Source: Archangium violaceum Cb vi76
Lineage (GTDB): Bacteria; Myxococcota; Myxococcia; Myxococcales; Myxococcaceae
Direction of reading: 5' to 3'
NCBI RefSeq assembly: GCF_000733295.1
Contig: NZ_JPMI01000046.1
Span: forward strand, 1-64,000
DNA: 64,000 bases
The translations under genes and the position numbers were made by a program. Each line of letters begins with the position of its first letter. The first letter of the stretch is position 1. Below are positions 18,398 through 27,026 of this stretch, in pieces. Under the pieces are notes generated by a model, which saw nothing but the letters and a program-made list of their open reading frames with translations, made no database searches and was not told the DNA's origin.

Positions 18398-19480
18398 ATG
18401 CACGAGCGTCTGCCTCCGCCCTCCGTCGCCCCCCAGATGTGGGAGACGCTCTCCGACGCAGAGCAGGTCTTCACCCTCTCGATGCCGCGCGGATGGCGGA
18501 ACCGGGCCTGGGTCCAGAACAACGGGTCCCTCCCCCACCAGCTCGCGACGACCGAGAGCCCCACGGGAGCGAGCACGATGTTCCTGGGCGATCCGACCAT
18601 CCCCATGTTCGTCGAGCCATCCACGACGATGTTCGGCCCGCCGCCAGGAGCGGTGGTGCGGCCCTACACCTCCATCGAGCACTTCCTGCCCGCCCATGCC
18701 CAGTACCGCTTCGGCGGGCTGCCCGGCTTCCGGTGGGGCTCCATGGTGCCGTCGCCGGAGCTGTTCCAGAGGGTCAGTCAGACGCTCCAGCGCTCGGGCG
18801 CGGCTCAGGTGTGGGTCACGGCCGGCCGGCTCTCCTTCTCGTTCGACGAGGGACCGCGCCGGGTGCAGGCGATCCTGTTCGGCTTCAGTGCGAACCTCGG
18901 CCAGGTCTGCTGGATGGCCGATGTGCTCGGCATCACCACGGTGGGCGACCCCGAGGCCTTCGTCCCGGCGCTGCTGGAGATGCTGGACTCGCGGCGGACG
19001 AACCCGGCCGTCCTGCAGCGCCAATTGCAGGAGCGCGAGCGCTCGGCCGCGCAGCACCGCGCCAACATGGCGATGATCGAGCAGGGTTCCGCCCGCCTCC
19101 GGGCCAACCACCAGCAGAACATGGCGACACTGCAGAACATGGCGGCGAGCCACCAGGCGCGCATGGCGTCGCTGCACGAGAGCCACGAGGCGCACAACGC
19201 GGCCTGGCGGAATCAGCAGATGGTGCAGGATGCGGCCCACCACGCGCGGATGCACACCTCTACCTCCGACGACTCGCACCGCCGCTTCGTCAACACCATC
19301 ACCGAGGAGCGCACCGTGATCGACGGCGCGGGGAACACCTACCAGGTGGCCGACGGCTACGACCGCTATTTCCGCCGCCGCTCCGACGGTGCCTGGATCG
19401 GCACCCGGGACCACCGCGGCCTGAACGACATCCCCGGGGTGAATCCCGATGACTACGAAGAGGTGAAGATCAAGCTGTAG
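18398..19480 (+). CDS. Hypothetical coiled-coil protein, 360 aa
   Basis: The start at 18398 follows AGAAGGA. The N-terminal ~200 residues form a globular domain (FTLSMPRGWRNRAWVQNNG, VWVTAGRLSFSF). Residues ~205-285 are a long charged and Met/Gln/His-rich coiled coil with heptad-like QQN, HQA and NMA repeats. The last ~60 residues are a conserved-looking module with VIDGAGNTYQVADGYDRYF and IGTRDHRGL. I have no family name for it. There is no signal peptide. The organisation suggests a cytosolic scaffold. Confidence 0.6.
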   Translation: MHERLPPPSVAPQMWETLSDAEQVFTLSMPRGWRNRAWVQNNGSLPHQLATTESPTGASTMFLGDPTIPMFVEPSTTMFGPPPGAVVRPYTSIEHFLPAHAQYRFGGLPGFRWGSMVPSPELFQRVSQTLQRSGAAQVWVTAGRLSFSFDEGPRRVQAILFGFSANLGQVCWMADVLGITTVGDPEAFVPALLEMLDSRRTNPAVLQRQLQERERSAAQHRANMAMIEQGSARLRANHQQNMATLQNMAASHQARMASLHESHEAHNAAWRNQQMVQDAAHHARMHTSTSDDSHRRFVNTITEERTVIDGAGNTYQVADGYDRYFRRRSDGAWIGTRDHRGLNDIPGVNPDDYEEVKIKL

Positions 19481-19602
19481 CCGCCGGGCACCCTCGCGAG
19501 GCCTGGAAGCAGATGAAGCGAAATGAACAATGAGCGAGGGGGCTCCGGGTGCGCTGGTGGCTCCGTGCCTATGCTCACGGGAAATCAGCGGCCAGAGGCT
19601 CC

Positions 19603-20169
19603 ATGCCGAACCTCGACTCCTGTTATGCGCTTCTCGGGCTGAGCCGTGGAGCATCGCAAGAAGAGCTCCGCGATGCATTCCATCGGGTCGCGAAGCAGCT
19701 CTACACCGACCCGTCAGGGCCGGACACGACCGCCCGCCTCCAGACGATTGCCGAGGCGTACAGCCGTCTCGAGGTCGCCTCTTCCGGCCAGGACTCCGCC
19801 GTCAGCCCGGGCCCATCGCCCCGATGGCTGTGGCGCTTGTGCGGCCACATCTCGTCCGCCCTGGCATGTGGAGGAGTGCGGCTCCTCGGGGACGGGACCG
19901 TCGAGCTGTGTCTCCAGGAGGATGAAGCCCTGACAGGGGGCGTGGCGACCCTGTCATTCGATACCGACATCGTCTGCCGGCGCTGCTCCGCCACGCCCGG
20001 GGCCGGCTGCGAGCGGTGCGCCGGCACCGGCCGTGAGCGCGAACGGGTGTCCTTCTGGCTCAGCATTCCGGCGCGCGTCGCCAACGGAACGGTGCTGCAC
20101 CCCTCCGTCGAGCCGCTCAAACTGGCGAAGCCCATCAGCTTCATCGTCCGGGTCTCCCGGACCCGGTGA
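19603..20169 (+). CDS. Degenerate J-domain protein with half zinc finger
   Basis: The product has 188 aa. Residues 5-58 follow the J-domain pattern: CYALLGLSRGASQEELRDAF, then RVAKQLYTD, then AEAYSRLE. The invariant HPD tripeptide that activates DnaK is replaced by YTD at residues 34-36. The C-terminal half retains DnaJ-like features: one CxxC pair (CRRC) and one CxxCxGxG-like element (CERCAGTG), about half of the normal zinc-finger set, then a beta segment ending near ISFIVRVSRT. With HPD lost it should not stimulate a standard Hsp70. It may be a regulator, a client-binding J-like protein or a gene in decay. The start at 19603 was chosen because the J fold begins there. Confidence 0.65.
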   Translation: MPNLDSCYALLGLSRGASQEELRDAFHRVAKQLYTDPSGPDTTARLQTIAEAYSRLEVASSGQDSAVSPGPSPRWLWRLCGHISSALACGGVRLLGDGTVELCLQEDEALTGGVATLSFDTDIVCRRCSATPGAGCERCAGTGRERERVSFWLSIPARVANGTVLHPSVEPLKLAKPISFIVRVSRTR

Positions 20170-20288
20170 CGCACCGCCACATCTACCTCGTCTACCCGCA
20201 CCGTCAGCTCACGCCTCCGAAGGTGCGGGCCTTAGCGGACTTCATCGCCCGCTACTTCCAGCGCATCCTGGGTCACGCTCCGGCGTGA
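20166..20288 (+). pseudogene. C-terminal remnant of a LysR-family regulator
   Basis: In this 41-codon frame, LVYPHRQLTPPKVRALADFI matches the last ~30 residues of the LysR substrate-binding domain (family pattern YPxRxxLxPKVRxFxDF). No helix-turn-helix or remaining substrate domain is present upstream, where the J-like gene occupies the DNA, so only the tail of a former gene survives. It overlaps the J-like stop codon. Confidence 0.65.
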
Positions 20289-20303
20289 CCCCGATGCTTC
20301 GTC

Positions 20304-21437
20304 TCACCCCTGGAAGACCTTCGAGAAGAACTTCTCGACGCGCGACTTCTCGGGCTCCAGCGTGGCCGCGGGCGAGGCCACGGCGGTCGCGGCGCCGGCG
20401 CCGGGGCGCAGACCGGCCGCGATGCCCGGCTTGATGTGGTGGCGCAGGTCGACCGCCACGTCGCTCTTGAGGTGGGTGCCCACACCCGCCGCCGCGTTGA
20501 CCTCCGCGGACTGCTTGAAGAAGCCGTTCTCCAGACCGAGCTTCCCGCCCGCCTGGGCCGCCGCGCCCGCCACCACGCCACCGGTGACCGAGCCGTGCAG
20601 CCGGCCCAGGTGCCCGCCCGCCGTGCCGTACGCGCCCGCCGTGGCGGCCGCGCCCACCTGGCCCGAGAGCAGCGCCGTGGCCGTCCTCGGGTCCAGGGAA
20701 GCCACGCCCTCGGCGTAGGCGGTGGCCGAGGCCTTGCCCTCGCCCTTGATGTAGGCACCCACGTGCCGGTTGAAGTCGTGGCTCGCGCTCGCCGCGACGC
20801 CCACGCCCGTCTCCGCCTTGCCCGTCAGCGCGGCCGTGTACGCGTGGCTGTTGGTATCCGCCGAGACACCCGCCTGGGCGCTCGCCTTGAAGGAGTTGGC
20901 CTCGGCCGAGAGGTTGCCGGTGGTCACGCCCAGACGGCCCGCGTGCACCTTCTGCAGCTGGTAGGCGGCGTTGGGACCGGCGAGCTCGGCCTGGGCCGAG
21001 TAGTGGTGCACGCCACCGCCGCTGTGGCTCGTGGTGGAGGCCTGCATCGAGCCCACGTTGCCGCTCAGCGTGCCCCCGAAGACGTCCTTCTGGAAGGGGT
21101 TGCCCGGCCTGTCGATGAACATGTTCTGCTTGGCGCCCGCGGGAGCGGTGAGCTTGTTGTCACCACCGCTCACCATCAGGTTCGAGGACTCGCCCGTGGT
21201 CTTCTCCCAGGGGCTGTACGTGGGGCCGCCCTCGGGCATCCCCGGGTGCTTCAGCGGCTTGAGCTCCGGGGCGGCTGGAGCGGCCGCGGCGGGCTTGCCG
21301 GCCACGGCGGGCTTGCCGACCTGCGAGTTGGCCGCCGTGGGCGGCAGCGTGGAGGCGCGGGCCGGAGGCGTGAACTGGGACGTCTTGGGCGTGGGGAACG
21401 TCGCGGAGCGGGGCAGCTTGGAGCCGATGCGGGCCAT
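20304..21437 (-). CDS. Ala/Gly-rich low-complexity protein, 377 aa
   Basis: The product has no signal peptide. Residues 1-65 are Pro/Ala-rich and basic (KPAVAGKPAAAAPAAPELKP). A short conserved-looking module follows (MFIDRPGNPFQKDVFGG). Residues ~130-345 are a long Ala/Gly/Ser/Thr stretch in which small residues alternate with charged or aromatic ones (AEANSFKASAQAGVSADTNS, EGKASATAYAEGVASLD), as in fibrous beta-solenoid or colicin-like structural proteins. It ends in a charged helix (EKSRVEKFFSKVF). I do not recognise the family. A structural or secreted carrier role is inference. Confidence 0.6.
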   Translation of the reverse strand: MARIGSKLPRSATFPTPKTSQFTPPARASTLPPTAANSQVGKPAVAGKPAAAAPAAPELKPLKHPGMPEGGPTYSPWEKTTGESSNLMVSGGDNKLTAPAGAKQNMFIDRPGNPFQKDVFGGTLSGNVGSMQASTTSHSGGGVHHYSAQAELAGPNAAYQLQKVHAGRLGVTTGNLSAEANSFKASAQAGVSADTNSHAYTAALTGKAETGVGVAASASHDFNRHVGAYIKGEGKASATAYAEGVASLDPRTATALLSGQVGAAATAGAYGTAGGHLGRLHGSVTGGVVAGAAAQAGGKLGLENGFFKQSAEVNAAAGVGTHLKSDVAVDLRHHIKPGIAAGLRPGAGAATAVASPAATLEPEKSRVEKFFSKVFQG

Positions 21438-21590
21438 GGGATTCCTCGGAAGGTGCGGGGTGGGTTCGGACCAGCGATGTCCTGACCTTTTGCACCCGGC
21501 ATGCCATGCCCGGATCGCCCTCCGTGAGGAGGGAGTCCAACGTGATTTCAGGGAGTTACGAGGCGGGAGAGCCCTGGAGGGTGGTGAGCA

Positions 21591-21641
21591 CAGTCACCAG
21601 CCCCCAGACAGCAGTCACCAGTCCCCAGACAGCAGTCACCA
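21591..21641. repeat. 21-bp tandem repeat, 2.4 copies
   Basis: CAGTCACCAG(C/T)CCCCAGACAG occurs twice in direct succession (21591-21611 and 21612-21632), followed by a third partial copy, CAGTCACCA. It lies in the 212-base gap between two minus-strand genes. Confidence 0.85.
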
Positions 21642-21649
21642 CCTCTCGC

Positions 21650-22000
21650 TCAGGAGTCGAGCAGGACCGAGAACCCGCCGAAGATCATGCGCTTGCCGTC
21701 GAACACCATGCCCGGCATGTCCTTCATGCGCGGGTCCTCCATCATCTTCTTGTTGCCCTCGTCGCGGGCGGCCTTGGACGGCCACTCGATCCACGAGAAG
21801 ACCACCGTCTCACCGTTCTCCGCCTTCACGGCCCCCTTGAAGTCGGTGACCTTCCCGTCGGGCACATCGTCGCCCCAGCACTCGACGACACGGGTCGCGC
21901 CATATTCCTTGAACAGCGACAAGGTCTTGGTGGCCATCGCCCGGTAGGCGTCCTTGTTGACGGCGGGCACCGGAATAACAAACCCATCAATGTAACTCAT
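21650..22000 (-). CDS. DUF1428 family protein
   Basis: The product has 116 aa from the ATG at 22000, preceded by GGAGAGACGCC. It opens with [12 protein letters not shown], contains [12 protein letters not shown] and ends with [13 protein letters not shown], the typical motifs and length of DUF1428. These are small ferredoxin-like (dimeric alpha/beta barrel) cytosolic proteins of unknown role. It is a single gene; the gap behind its stop carries a tandem repeat. Confidence 0.9.
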   Translation of the reverse strand: MSYIDGFVIPVPAVNKDAYRAMATKTLSLFKEYGATRVVECWGDDVPDGKVTDFKGAVKAENGETVVFSWIEWPSKAARDEGNKKMMEDPRMKDMPGMVFDGKRMIFGGFSVLLDS

Positions 22001-22312
22001 GGCGTCTCTCCTTCTTCGTGGGGTCCACGTCCCGCCTTCGCCGGCGCTGCTCACGAGCCTGACGAGCCATGCCTCGCCCGCCTGTTCCTCCGACAGCGCC
22101 TCGGGTCTCACCGACCTGGAGGTATCCGAGTGGAGCGGTTCATCCGGAACCTTCGGTCTGGCGGCCCATGTCCGCAATGCATCGGGAGCGAACCTGGCCT
22201 GACGACCGGGAAGGAGGCTCTCCCCGGGCCTCCGTCCCTCCTATACTTCGTGCCAACGTGGGCCTGTGTGGCGGGACGCTCCAGGCCCTGCCCCAGGGAG
22301 AGGGAAACCGGT
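22001..22312. promoter_or_regulatory. Divergent intergenic region
   Basis: These 312 bases between divergent starts have no recognisable gene. A TATACT element near 22242 is a possible -10 box for the plus-strand methyltransferase, but no good -35 partner is visible. Confidence 0.35.
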
Positions 22313-23068
22313 ATGGGAATCACGATGTCGCCGCAGGACTACGCCACGGCATTCCGCATCCTCGCGGCCTCCGCCCGGCACCCCGAGAACATCGGGCAGG
22401 CCGTCGAGGAACGCATCCTCTCCCGGCTCCCGAGGCAGCCCGCGCTGCTGGACGTCGGCGCGGGCTCCGGCAAGGTGGCCGAACGGCTCGCGCCGCACTT
22501 CGGCTCGCTCACCCTGCTCGAACCCAATCAGAACCAGATCGCCGGGTTCAAACACGAGAAGGCGAGGATCTTCCTCGAGCCCCTGGAGCGCTACGAGTCG
22601 TCCGAGCAGTACGAGCTCGTCGTGTGCTCGCACGTCCTGTACCACGTGCCCCTCTCCGACTGGGGAGACTTCATCGACAGGCTGCTCACGTTCGTACGCC
22701 CTGGCGGATACTGCGTGATCGTCATGGCCGCCGGCCGGGGTCCGACCTTCCGGCTGTGCCGCGACTTCTCGGAGACGATGCTCTTCGGCGAGCAACTGCT
22801 CACCACCATGCAGCGGAAGCAGCTGCCGCACGAGGTGCTCGCGACGATGAGCGGGTTCGTGGCGAACACCTTCGAGGAGATGCACTCGCTCTGCCGCTTC
22901 TTCGTGCTCGAGGGCTGCTACACGGCGGAGCAGCTCGCGGCCCTGAGCGAGGACGAGGTACGCGCGATGAACGAGAAGATCCGCATGCACGCCGAGCGCT
23001 GCCGGGGCGACGACGGAGTGTATCGCCTGGAGCAGGATGAGGATCTGATCATCATTCCCAAGCCGTAA
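22313..23068 (+). CDS. Class I SAM-dependent methyltransferase
   Basis: The product has 251 aa; the ATG at 22313 follows an AGGGAGAGGG site. Motif I is LLDVGAGSGKVAERL (residues ~45-60), motif II ends LLEPNQ, and post-motif segments VVCSHVLYHVP and LLTFVRPGGYCVIVMA complete the Rossmann fold. The substrate is unknown. It is followed 12 bases later by a 2OG-Fe(II) oxygenase gene, so the two may act in one modification pathway. Confidence 0.88.
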   Translation: MGITMSPQDYATAFRILAASARHPENIGQAVEERILSRLPRQPALLDVGAGSGKVAERLAPHFGSLTLLEPNQNQIAGFKHEKARIFLEPLERYESSEQYELVVCSHVLYHVPLSDWGDFIDRLLTFVRPGGYCVIVMAAGRGPTFRLCRDFSETMLFGEQLLTTMQRKQLPHEVLATMSGFVANTFEEMHSLCRFFVLEGCYTAEQLAALSEDEVRAMNEKIRMHAERCRGDDGVYRLEQDEDLIIIPKP

Positions 23069-23080
23069 CCCCTCCATCGA

Positions 23081-24142
23081 ATGAACTCCCCTCCCCCTTC
23101 CCGTGGATTCGAGCAGGTCCCCGTCATCGACGTCCGAGCGCTCGTGGACCCCTCCTCGACGCTTGCCGAGCGCCAGGCCGTCGCGGAGCAGCTGGGCGCC
23201 GCCTGCCGGCAGAGCGGCTTCTTCTACGTCGTCGGCCACGGCGTGGACGAGGCCCTCCAGCGGCGCCTGGAGACCGCGAGCCGCCGCTTCTTCGCGCTGC
23301 CCGTGGAGGAGAAGCTCGCCATCCGCATGGCGCGTGGCGGAGCCGCCTGGCGGGGCTACTTCCCCGTGGGAGGAGAGCTGACCTCGGGCCGCCCCGACCG
23401 CAAGGAGGGCCTCTATTTCGGAACCGAGCTCGGCCCCGAGCACCCGCTCGTGCGCGCGGGCACGCCGCTCCACGGCCCCAACCTCTTTCCCCAGGAGCCG
23501 TCCAGCCTGCGCGAGGCCGTGCTCGACTACCTGGCCGCGCTCACGCGCCTCGGCCACTCGCTCATGGGCGGCATCGCGCTCAGCCTCGGCCTGGAGGAGG
23601 ACCATTTCTCCGCGGGCGTCATGACCGATCCGCTCGTGCTCTTCCGCATCTTCAACTACCCGCCCGGACCCGAGACCGCCGGGGACGGGCAGCCCGCCTG
23701 GGGCGTGGGAGAACACACGGACTATGGCGTGCTCACCCTCCTCAAGCAGGACGAGGCCGGCGGCCTCCAGGTGAAGTCCCGCGCGGACGGCGAGGTGCGC
23801 TGGATCGATGCGCCCCCCATCCCGGGCTCGTTCGTCTGCAACATCGGCGACATGCTCGACCGGATGACCCGGGGCGTGTACCGCTCCACGCCGCACCGGG
23901 TGCTCAACCGCTCCGGGCGTGATCGCCTCTCCCTACCCTTCTTCTTCGACCCGGGATGGAACGCGGAGATCCGTCCGCTCGAGGCCCCTGCCCTTCGCGA
24001 CACCACCACCGCCGAGGACGCCCACGAGCGATGGGATCAGCGGAGCGTCCACGCCTTCCAGGGCACCTATGGGGACTACCTGCTCGGCAAGGTCGGCAAG
24101 GTCTTCCCCGAGCTGCGCTCCGAGGTGCTCTCGAATGGATAG
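23081..24142 (+). CDS. Isopenicillin N synthase-like 2OG-Fe(II) oxygenase
   Basis: The product has 353 aa with the two typical domains. The N-terminal DIOX_N part has VPVIDVRAL and [12 protein letters not shown]. The C-terminal double-stranded beta-helix has the iron ligands HTD (in [12 protein letters not shown]) and a distal His (STPHRVLN), plus [10 protein letters not shown], where the Arg-x-Ser pair binds 2-oxoglutarate. The family oxidises small molecules in the cytosol. It is probably cotranscribed with the methyltransferase upstream. The substrate cannot be read from the sequence. Confidence 0.92.
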   Translation: MNSPPPSRGFEQVPVIDVRALVDPSSTLAERQAVAEQLGAACRQSGFFYVVGHGVDEALQRRLETASRRFFALPVEEKLAIRMARGGAAWRGYFPVGGELTSGRPDRKEGLYFGTELGPEHPLVRAGTPLHGPNLFPQEPSSLREAVLDYLAALTRLGHSLMGGIALSLGLEEDHFSAGVMTDPLVLFRIFNYPPGPETAGDGQPAWGVGEHTDYGVLTLLKQDEAGGLQVKSRADGEVRWIDAPPIPGSFVCNIGDMLDRMTRGVYRSTPHRVLNRSGRDRLSLPFFFDPGWNAEIRPLEAPALRDTTTAEDAHERWDQRSVHAFQGTYGDYLLGKVGKVFPELRSEVLSNG

Positions 24143-24229
24143 CGGAGCTTGCACTCCAAGGGAGACCCCCACCGCGTCCCTGCATTGAAGGGCGTGGCCA
24201 CGCGCTTCGCGGGATGCCAGATTGAGGGG

Positions 24230-25069
24230 ATGGAACATCCCGTGCTTGCGCGTCTGGTCGAAGCGCTCCGGCTTGTCCGAGGCCTGGCGGCGATTGTGCT
24301 CGGAGGTTCGCGCGCACGGGGCACGGCGGGCCCCGCTTCCGACTACGACATCGGCCTGTACTACGAGCCCGACGCGCCGCTCGATGTCGCGGCACTCCAG
24401 GCGGCCATTGCCCCGCTCGTCGATGAGCCCTCGTCGACGGTGACCCGGATCGGCGAGTGGGGGCCGTGGATCAACGGCGGCGGCTGGCTCACCCTCTCGG
24501 GTGTGGAGGTCGATCTCCTCTACCGGGATCTCGGACGGGTGCGCGAGGTCATCGCCGAGGCTCGGCAGGGCCGCTTCTCGATGAACTACCAGACGGGCCA
24601 CCCGCACGGCTTCTGCTCGACCATCTGGATGGGGGAGGTCGCGATCTGCCAGCCGCTGCTCGACCCTTCTGGCCACATCGCGGAGCTGAAGGGCCAAACC
24701 TCGCCGTTCCCGGAGGCGCTCAGGGACGCGTTGATTGCCCGCTTCGGCTGGGAGGTGGGCTTCGCCATCGAGAATGCCGAGCTCGCGGCCAGGCGCGCCG
24801 AGCAGATGCACGTCGCGGGCTGCGCCTACCGCTCACTGAGTTGCGTGGCGCAGGTGCTGTTCGCCTTGAACGGCCGCTATCTCATCAACGAGAAGGGCGC
24901 CCTCACCGAAGCGGCGACCCATCCGCTCACAATCGCGGGGCTGGCCAACACACAGGCCGACATCTGGCGCGACATCGGCAATGCGGACCATGCGAGCGCG
25001 CTGCGCCGGCTGCACGGCGTGTCCGACGCTCTGCGCGCGCTCGTCGAACAGGCGGGGACGAAGGGATGA
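24230..25069 (+). CDS. Nucleotidyltransferase-domain protein
   Basis: The active site GGSRARGTAGPASDYDIGLY (residues ~20-40) holds the GS motif and the DxD acidic pair of the pol-beta-like nucleotidyltransferase fold, and EVDLLYRD gives the third acidic residue. The last ~100 residues are helical. The whole has 279 aa from ATG 24230. A TTG at 24149 would add 27 unconserved-looking residues; the site before 24230 (GAGGGG) is too close for an ideal ribosome-binding site, so the start is uncertain. Homologues include aminoglycoside nucleotidyltransferase-like and DUF4037/DUF4111-like proteins. The substrate is unknown. Confidence 0.8.
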   Translation: MEHPVLARLVEALRLVRGLAAIVLGGSRARGTAGPASDYDIGLYYEPDAPLDVAALQAAIAPLVDEPSSTVTRIGEWGPWINGGGWLTLSGVEVDLLYRDLGRVREVIAEARQGRFSMNYQTGHPHGFCSTIWMGEVAICQPLLDPSGHIAELKGQTSPFPEALRDALIARFGWEVGFAIENAELAARRAEQMHVAGCAYRSLSCVAQVLFALNGRYLINEKGALTEAATHPLTIAGLANTQADIWRDIGNADHASALRRLHGVSDALRALVEQAGTKG

Positions 25070-25109
25070 GCGCGGAGGCAAGCCTCCGCAGCGCTCCCTC
25101 GCGGATTCG

Positions 25110-25565
25110 ATGACACTGGCAAACAGTGGCGCCGCCTACCGCCAGGTGACTTCGATAAAAATCATTGGACAGATGATGCTGGCGCTGGCCCATCTTGGCT
25201 TCCTGCTGTTCGCGGCCTCCCCTCCCGAGGGCGCCAGCGCGGCGACCCTCGAGGACGCCATGCGGCTCTTCCAGGAGCCGTGGACGGCGTTGGTCTGTTG
25301 GATTCACTACCTGGTGTTCGACCTGTTCGTCGGCGCGTGGGTGGTCCGAGACGCGCTCCGGCGCAAGGTGCCCCACCTGGCCGTCGCGCCCCGTGTCCTG
25401 CTGACGTATCTGTATGGCCCGCAGGGGATGCTGCTGTACTTCATCGTCCGGTTCATCACCCGGAGGGTCCTCACCATGGAGGAGGCAACCGGGCCCACGA
25501 GCGCCTCCTCTCTTCCCTCCGCAGAGACTCCGGCCTCGGAGCGCCTGGTGATTTCCCGTGCGTGA
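25110..25565 (+). CDS. ABA4-like (DUF4281) membrane protein, apparently shortened at the N-terminus
   Basis: The product has up to 151 aa. IHYLVFDLFVGAWVVRDA, followed by YLYGPQGMLLYFIVRF, is the hallmark of ABA4-like proteins (named after the plant neoxanthin factor; bacterial role unclear). The usual first membrane helix seems to be missing. Before the LALAHLGFLLFAA helix there is only a short polar stretch (NSGAAYRQVTSIKIIG) encoded by a slightly AT-richer segment around 25150. The true start may be internal, for example Met at ~25170. It is either a short paralogue or a 5'-damaged gene. Confidence 0.6.
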   Translation: MTLANSGAAYRQVTSIKIIGQMMLALAHLGFLLFAASPPEGASAATLEDAMRLFQEPWTALVCWIHYLVFDLFVGAWVVRDALRRKVPHLAVAPRVLLTYLYGPQGMLLYFIVRFITRRVLTMEEATGPTSASSLPSAETPASERLVISRA

Positions 25566-25668
25566 CGTGACGCGTTAAAACCAGGCTGGCCCGAAAAAAC
25601 CTTCGTCCACCGGGCGGGCCCGCGGCGTTGTGGGCCATAGAGTGATTTCCGCCTTCCGCCCCAGTCCG

Positions 25669-26250
25669 ATGCGTCCGACCGCGCTCGCTCCCGAGGACAC
25701 GCCACCCGACTGGCTCGCCCGCTTCCACGCGGGAGAGCCCTCTCTGCTCGGCGAGTGCTACCGGGCCCACTTCGACGTGGTGTCGCACGCGGTGGGCGCG
25801 GTGCTGACCGGGGCGGACCGCGAGACGGTGGTCCATGACGTCTTCCTGCGCCTCGTGTCGCAGCCGTCCATGCGCTCGGGGTTCCAGGGCGGTTCACTGG
25901 CGGCGTGGCTGAGCGTGGTGGCGCGGCGGCAGGCGCTCGACTTCGCCCGCTCGCGCGCCCGCGAGAACGCCGTGGTGGAACGCTTCGCGGATGAGACGAG
26001 CGGGGCGTTCAGCGGGCCGGACGCGGAGCGGCTCGAGCGCCGGCTCGAGGCACAGCGGCTGGTGGAGCGCTTCCGCCAGGAGCGGCTGCCCGCCAAATGG
26101 GCACCGGTGTTCGAGGCCATCTTCCTGCGCGGACTGAGCCAGCGCGAGGCCGCCGCCGAGCTCGGCCTGAGCCGCACCACGCTCGCCTACCAGGAGCTGC
26201 GCGTGCGGCACCTGCTCAAGAAGTACTTCCTGGCTCCGGAGGGTCCATGA
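25669..26250 (+). CDS. ECF-type sigma factor
   Basis: The product has 193 aa from ATG 25669; alternative GTG starts at 25630 and 25642 are possible. Region 2 is visible as YRAHFDVVSHAV, VVHDVFLRLV and LAAWLSVVARRQALDFARS. Region 4 contains the helix-turn-helix FLRGLSQREAAAELGLSRTT. Its stop overlaps the next start (ATGA at 26247), and that gene encodes a zinc-finger membrane protein, so this is a standard sigma/anti-sigma pair. The operon continues into a caspase-fold gene by another overlap, so the sigma factor probably controls its own operon and an envelope regulon. Confidence 0.88.
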   Translation: MRPTALAPEDTPPDWLARFHAGEPSLLGECYRAHFDVVSHAVGAVLTGADRETVVHDVFLRLVSQPSMRSGFQGGSLAAWLSVVARRQALDFARSRARENAVVERFADETSGAFSGPDAERLERRLEAQRLVERFRQERLPAKWAPVFEAIFLRGLSQREAAAELGLSRTTLAYQELRVRHLLKKYFLAPEGP

Positions 26251-27026
26251 GCTCCACCACTCCCTGTGACTCGACGCGCCTGGTGGACGCGCACTTCGGC
26301 CGCGGAGGCCTTCCCCCGAAACGCGAACGCGCGCTGCGCGAGCACCTGCCCGGGTGCGCCACCTGCCGCGCCCGCTACGAGCGGCACCTGCTGCTCGCCG
26401 AGGTGGACCGCTCCATCCCCGGCGCCCAGGAGCGGCTCGCGCGTGGGCTCGGACTCCCCGACGCGCCGCGCATCCGCGCCTGGCCCGTGCCACTCGGCTT
26501 CGCGCTCGCGCTGGGCCTCTGCGCGCTGGTGCTCGTGCCGCGGCTGGCCGCCCCGCCCACGGCCGACGAGGGCTTCACCCCACGCGGCGGCACCGAGGCC
26601 CACGGCCCGGCCGCCGAGCCACCACCCGTGCTCGAGGTGTACCGGGTGCGCGACGGCAAGGCCGAGCCCACCGACGGGAGCATGCGCGCCGACGACGAGC
26701 TCGCCTTCGCCTACCGCAACCCGGACGGGCTGCCCTTCCTCATGGTCTTCGCCACCGACATGGCCGGACAGGTGTACTGGTACTACCCGAGCTGGACGGA
26801 CCCGGACACCTCGCCCACCTCGGTGCCCGCGCGGCAGGGCGAGCACCCCTTCGAGCTGCCCGACGCCATCCGCCACCCGCTGCCCCCGGGACAGTTCATC
26901 CTCCACGCGCTCTTCACCCGCGATCCCCTCTCCGTCCACGAGGTGGAAGCGCGGCTCGCCCAGCAGGCCTCGCTCGTCGGCGAGGGCGAACACCTGACCC
27001 ACCTCCCCCTCCAGGTCCAGCCGTGA
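26247..27026 (+). CDS. Putative zinc-finger anti-sigma factor with periplasmic DUF4384-like domain
   Basis: The product has 259 aa. The N-terminal ~45 residues hold HLPGCATC (His33, Cys37, Cys40), the HxxxCxxC zinc motif of anti-sigma ZAS/zf-HC2 domains. One membrane helix follows (PLGFALALGLCALVLVP, residues ~76-93). The extracytoplasmic part (~160 residues) has DELAFAYRNPDGLPFLMVFA and VYWYYPSW, resembling the DUF4384-type beta domain often found with caspase-like proteins. It starts inside the stop of the sigma gene and ends inside the start (GTGA) of the caspase gene. It likely sequesters the sigma factor until a periplasmic signal arrives. Confidence 0.85.
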   Translation: MSSTTPCDSTRLVDAHFGRGGLPPKRERALREHLPGCATCRARYERHLLLAEVDRSIPGAQERLARGLGLPDAPRIRAWPVPLGFALALGLCALVLVPRLAAPPTADEGFTPRGGTEAHGPAAEPPPVLEVYRVRDGKAEPTDGSMRADDELAFAYRNPDGLPFLMVFATDMAGQVYWYYPSWTDPDTSPTSVPARQGEHPFELPDAIRHPLPPGQFILHALFTRDPLSVHEVEARLAQQASLVGEGEHLTHLPLQVQP

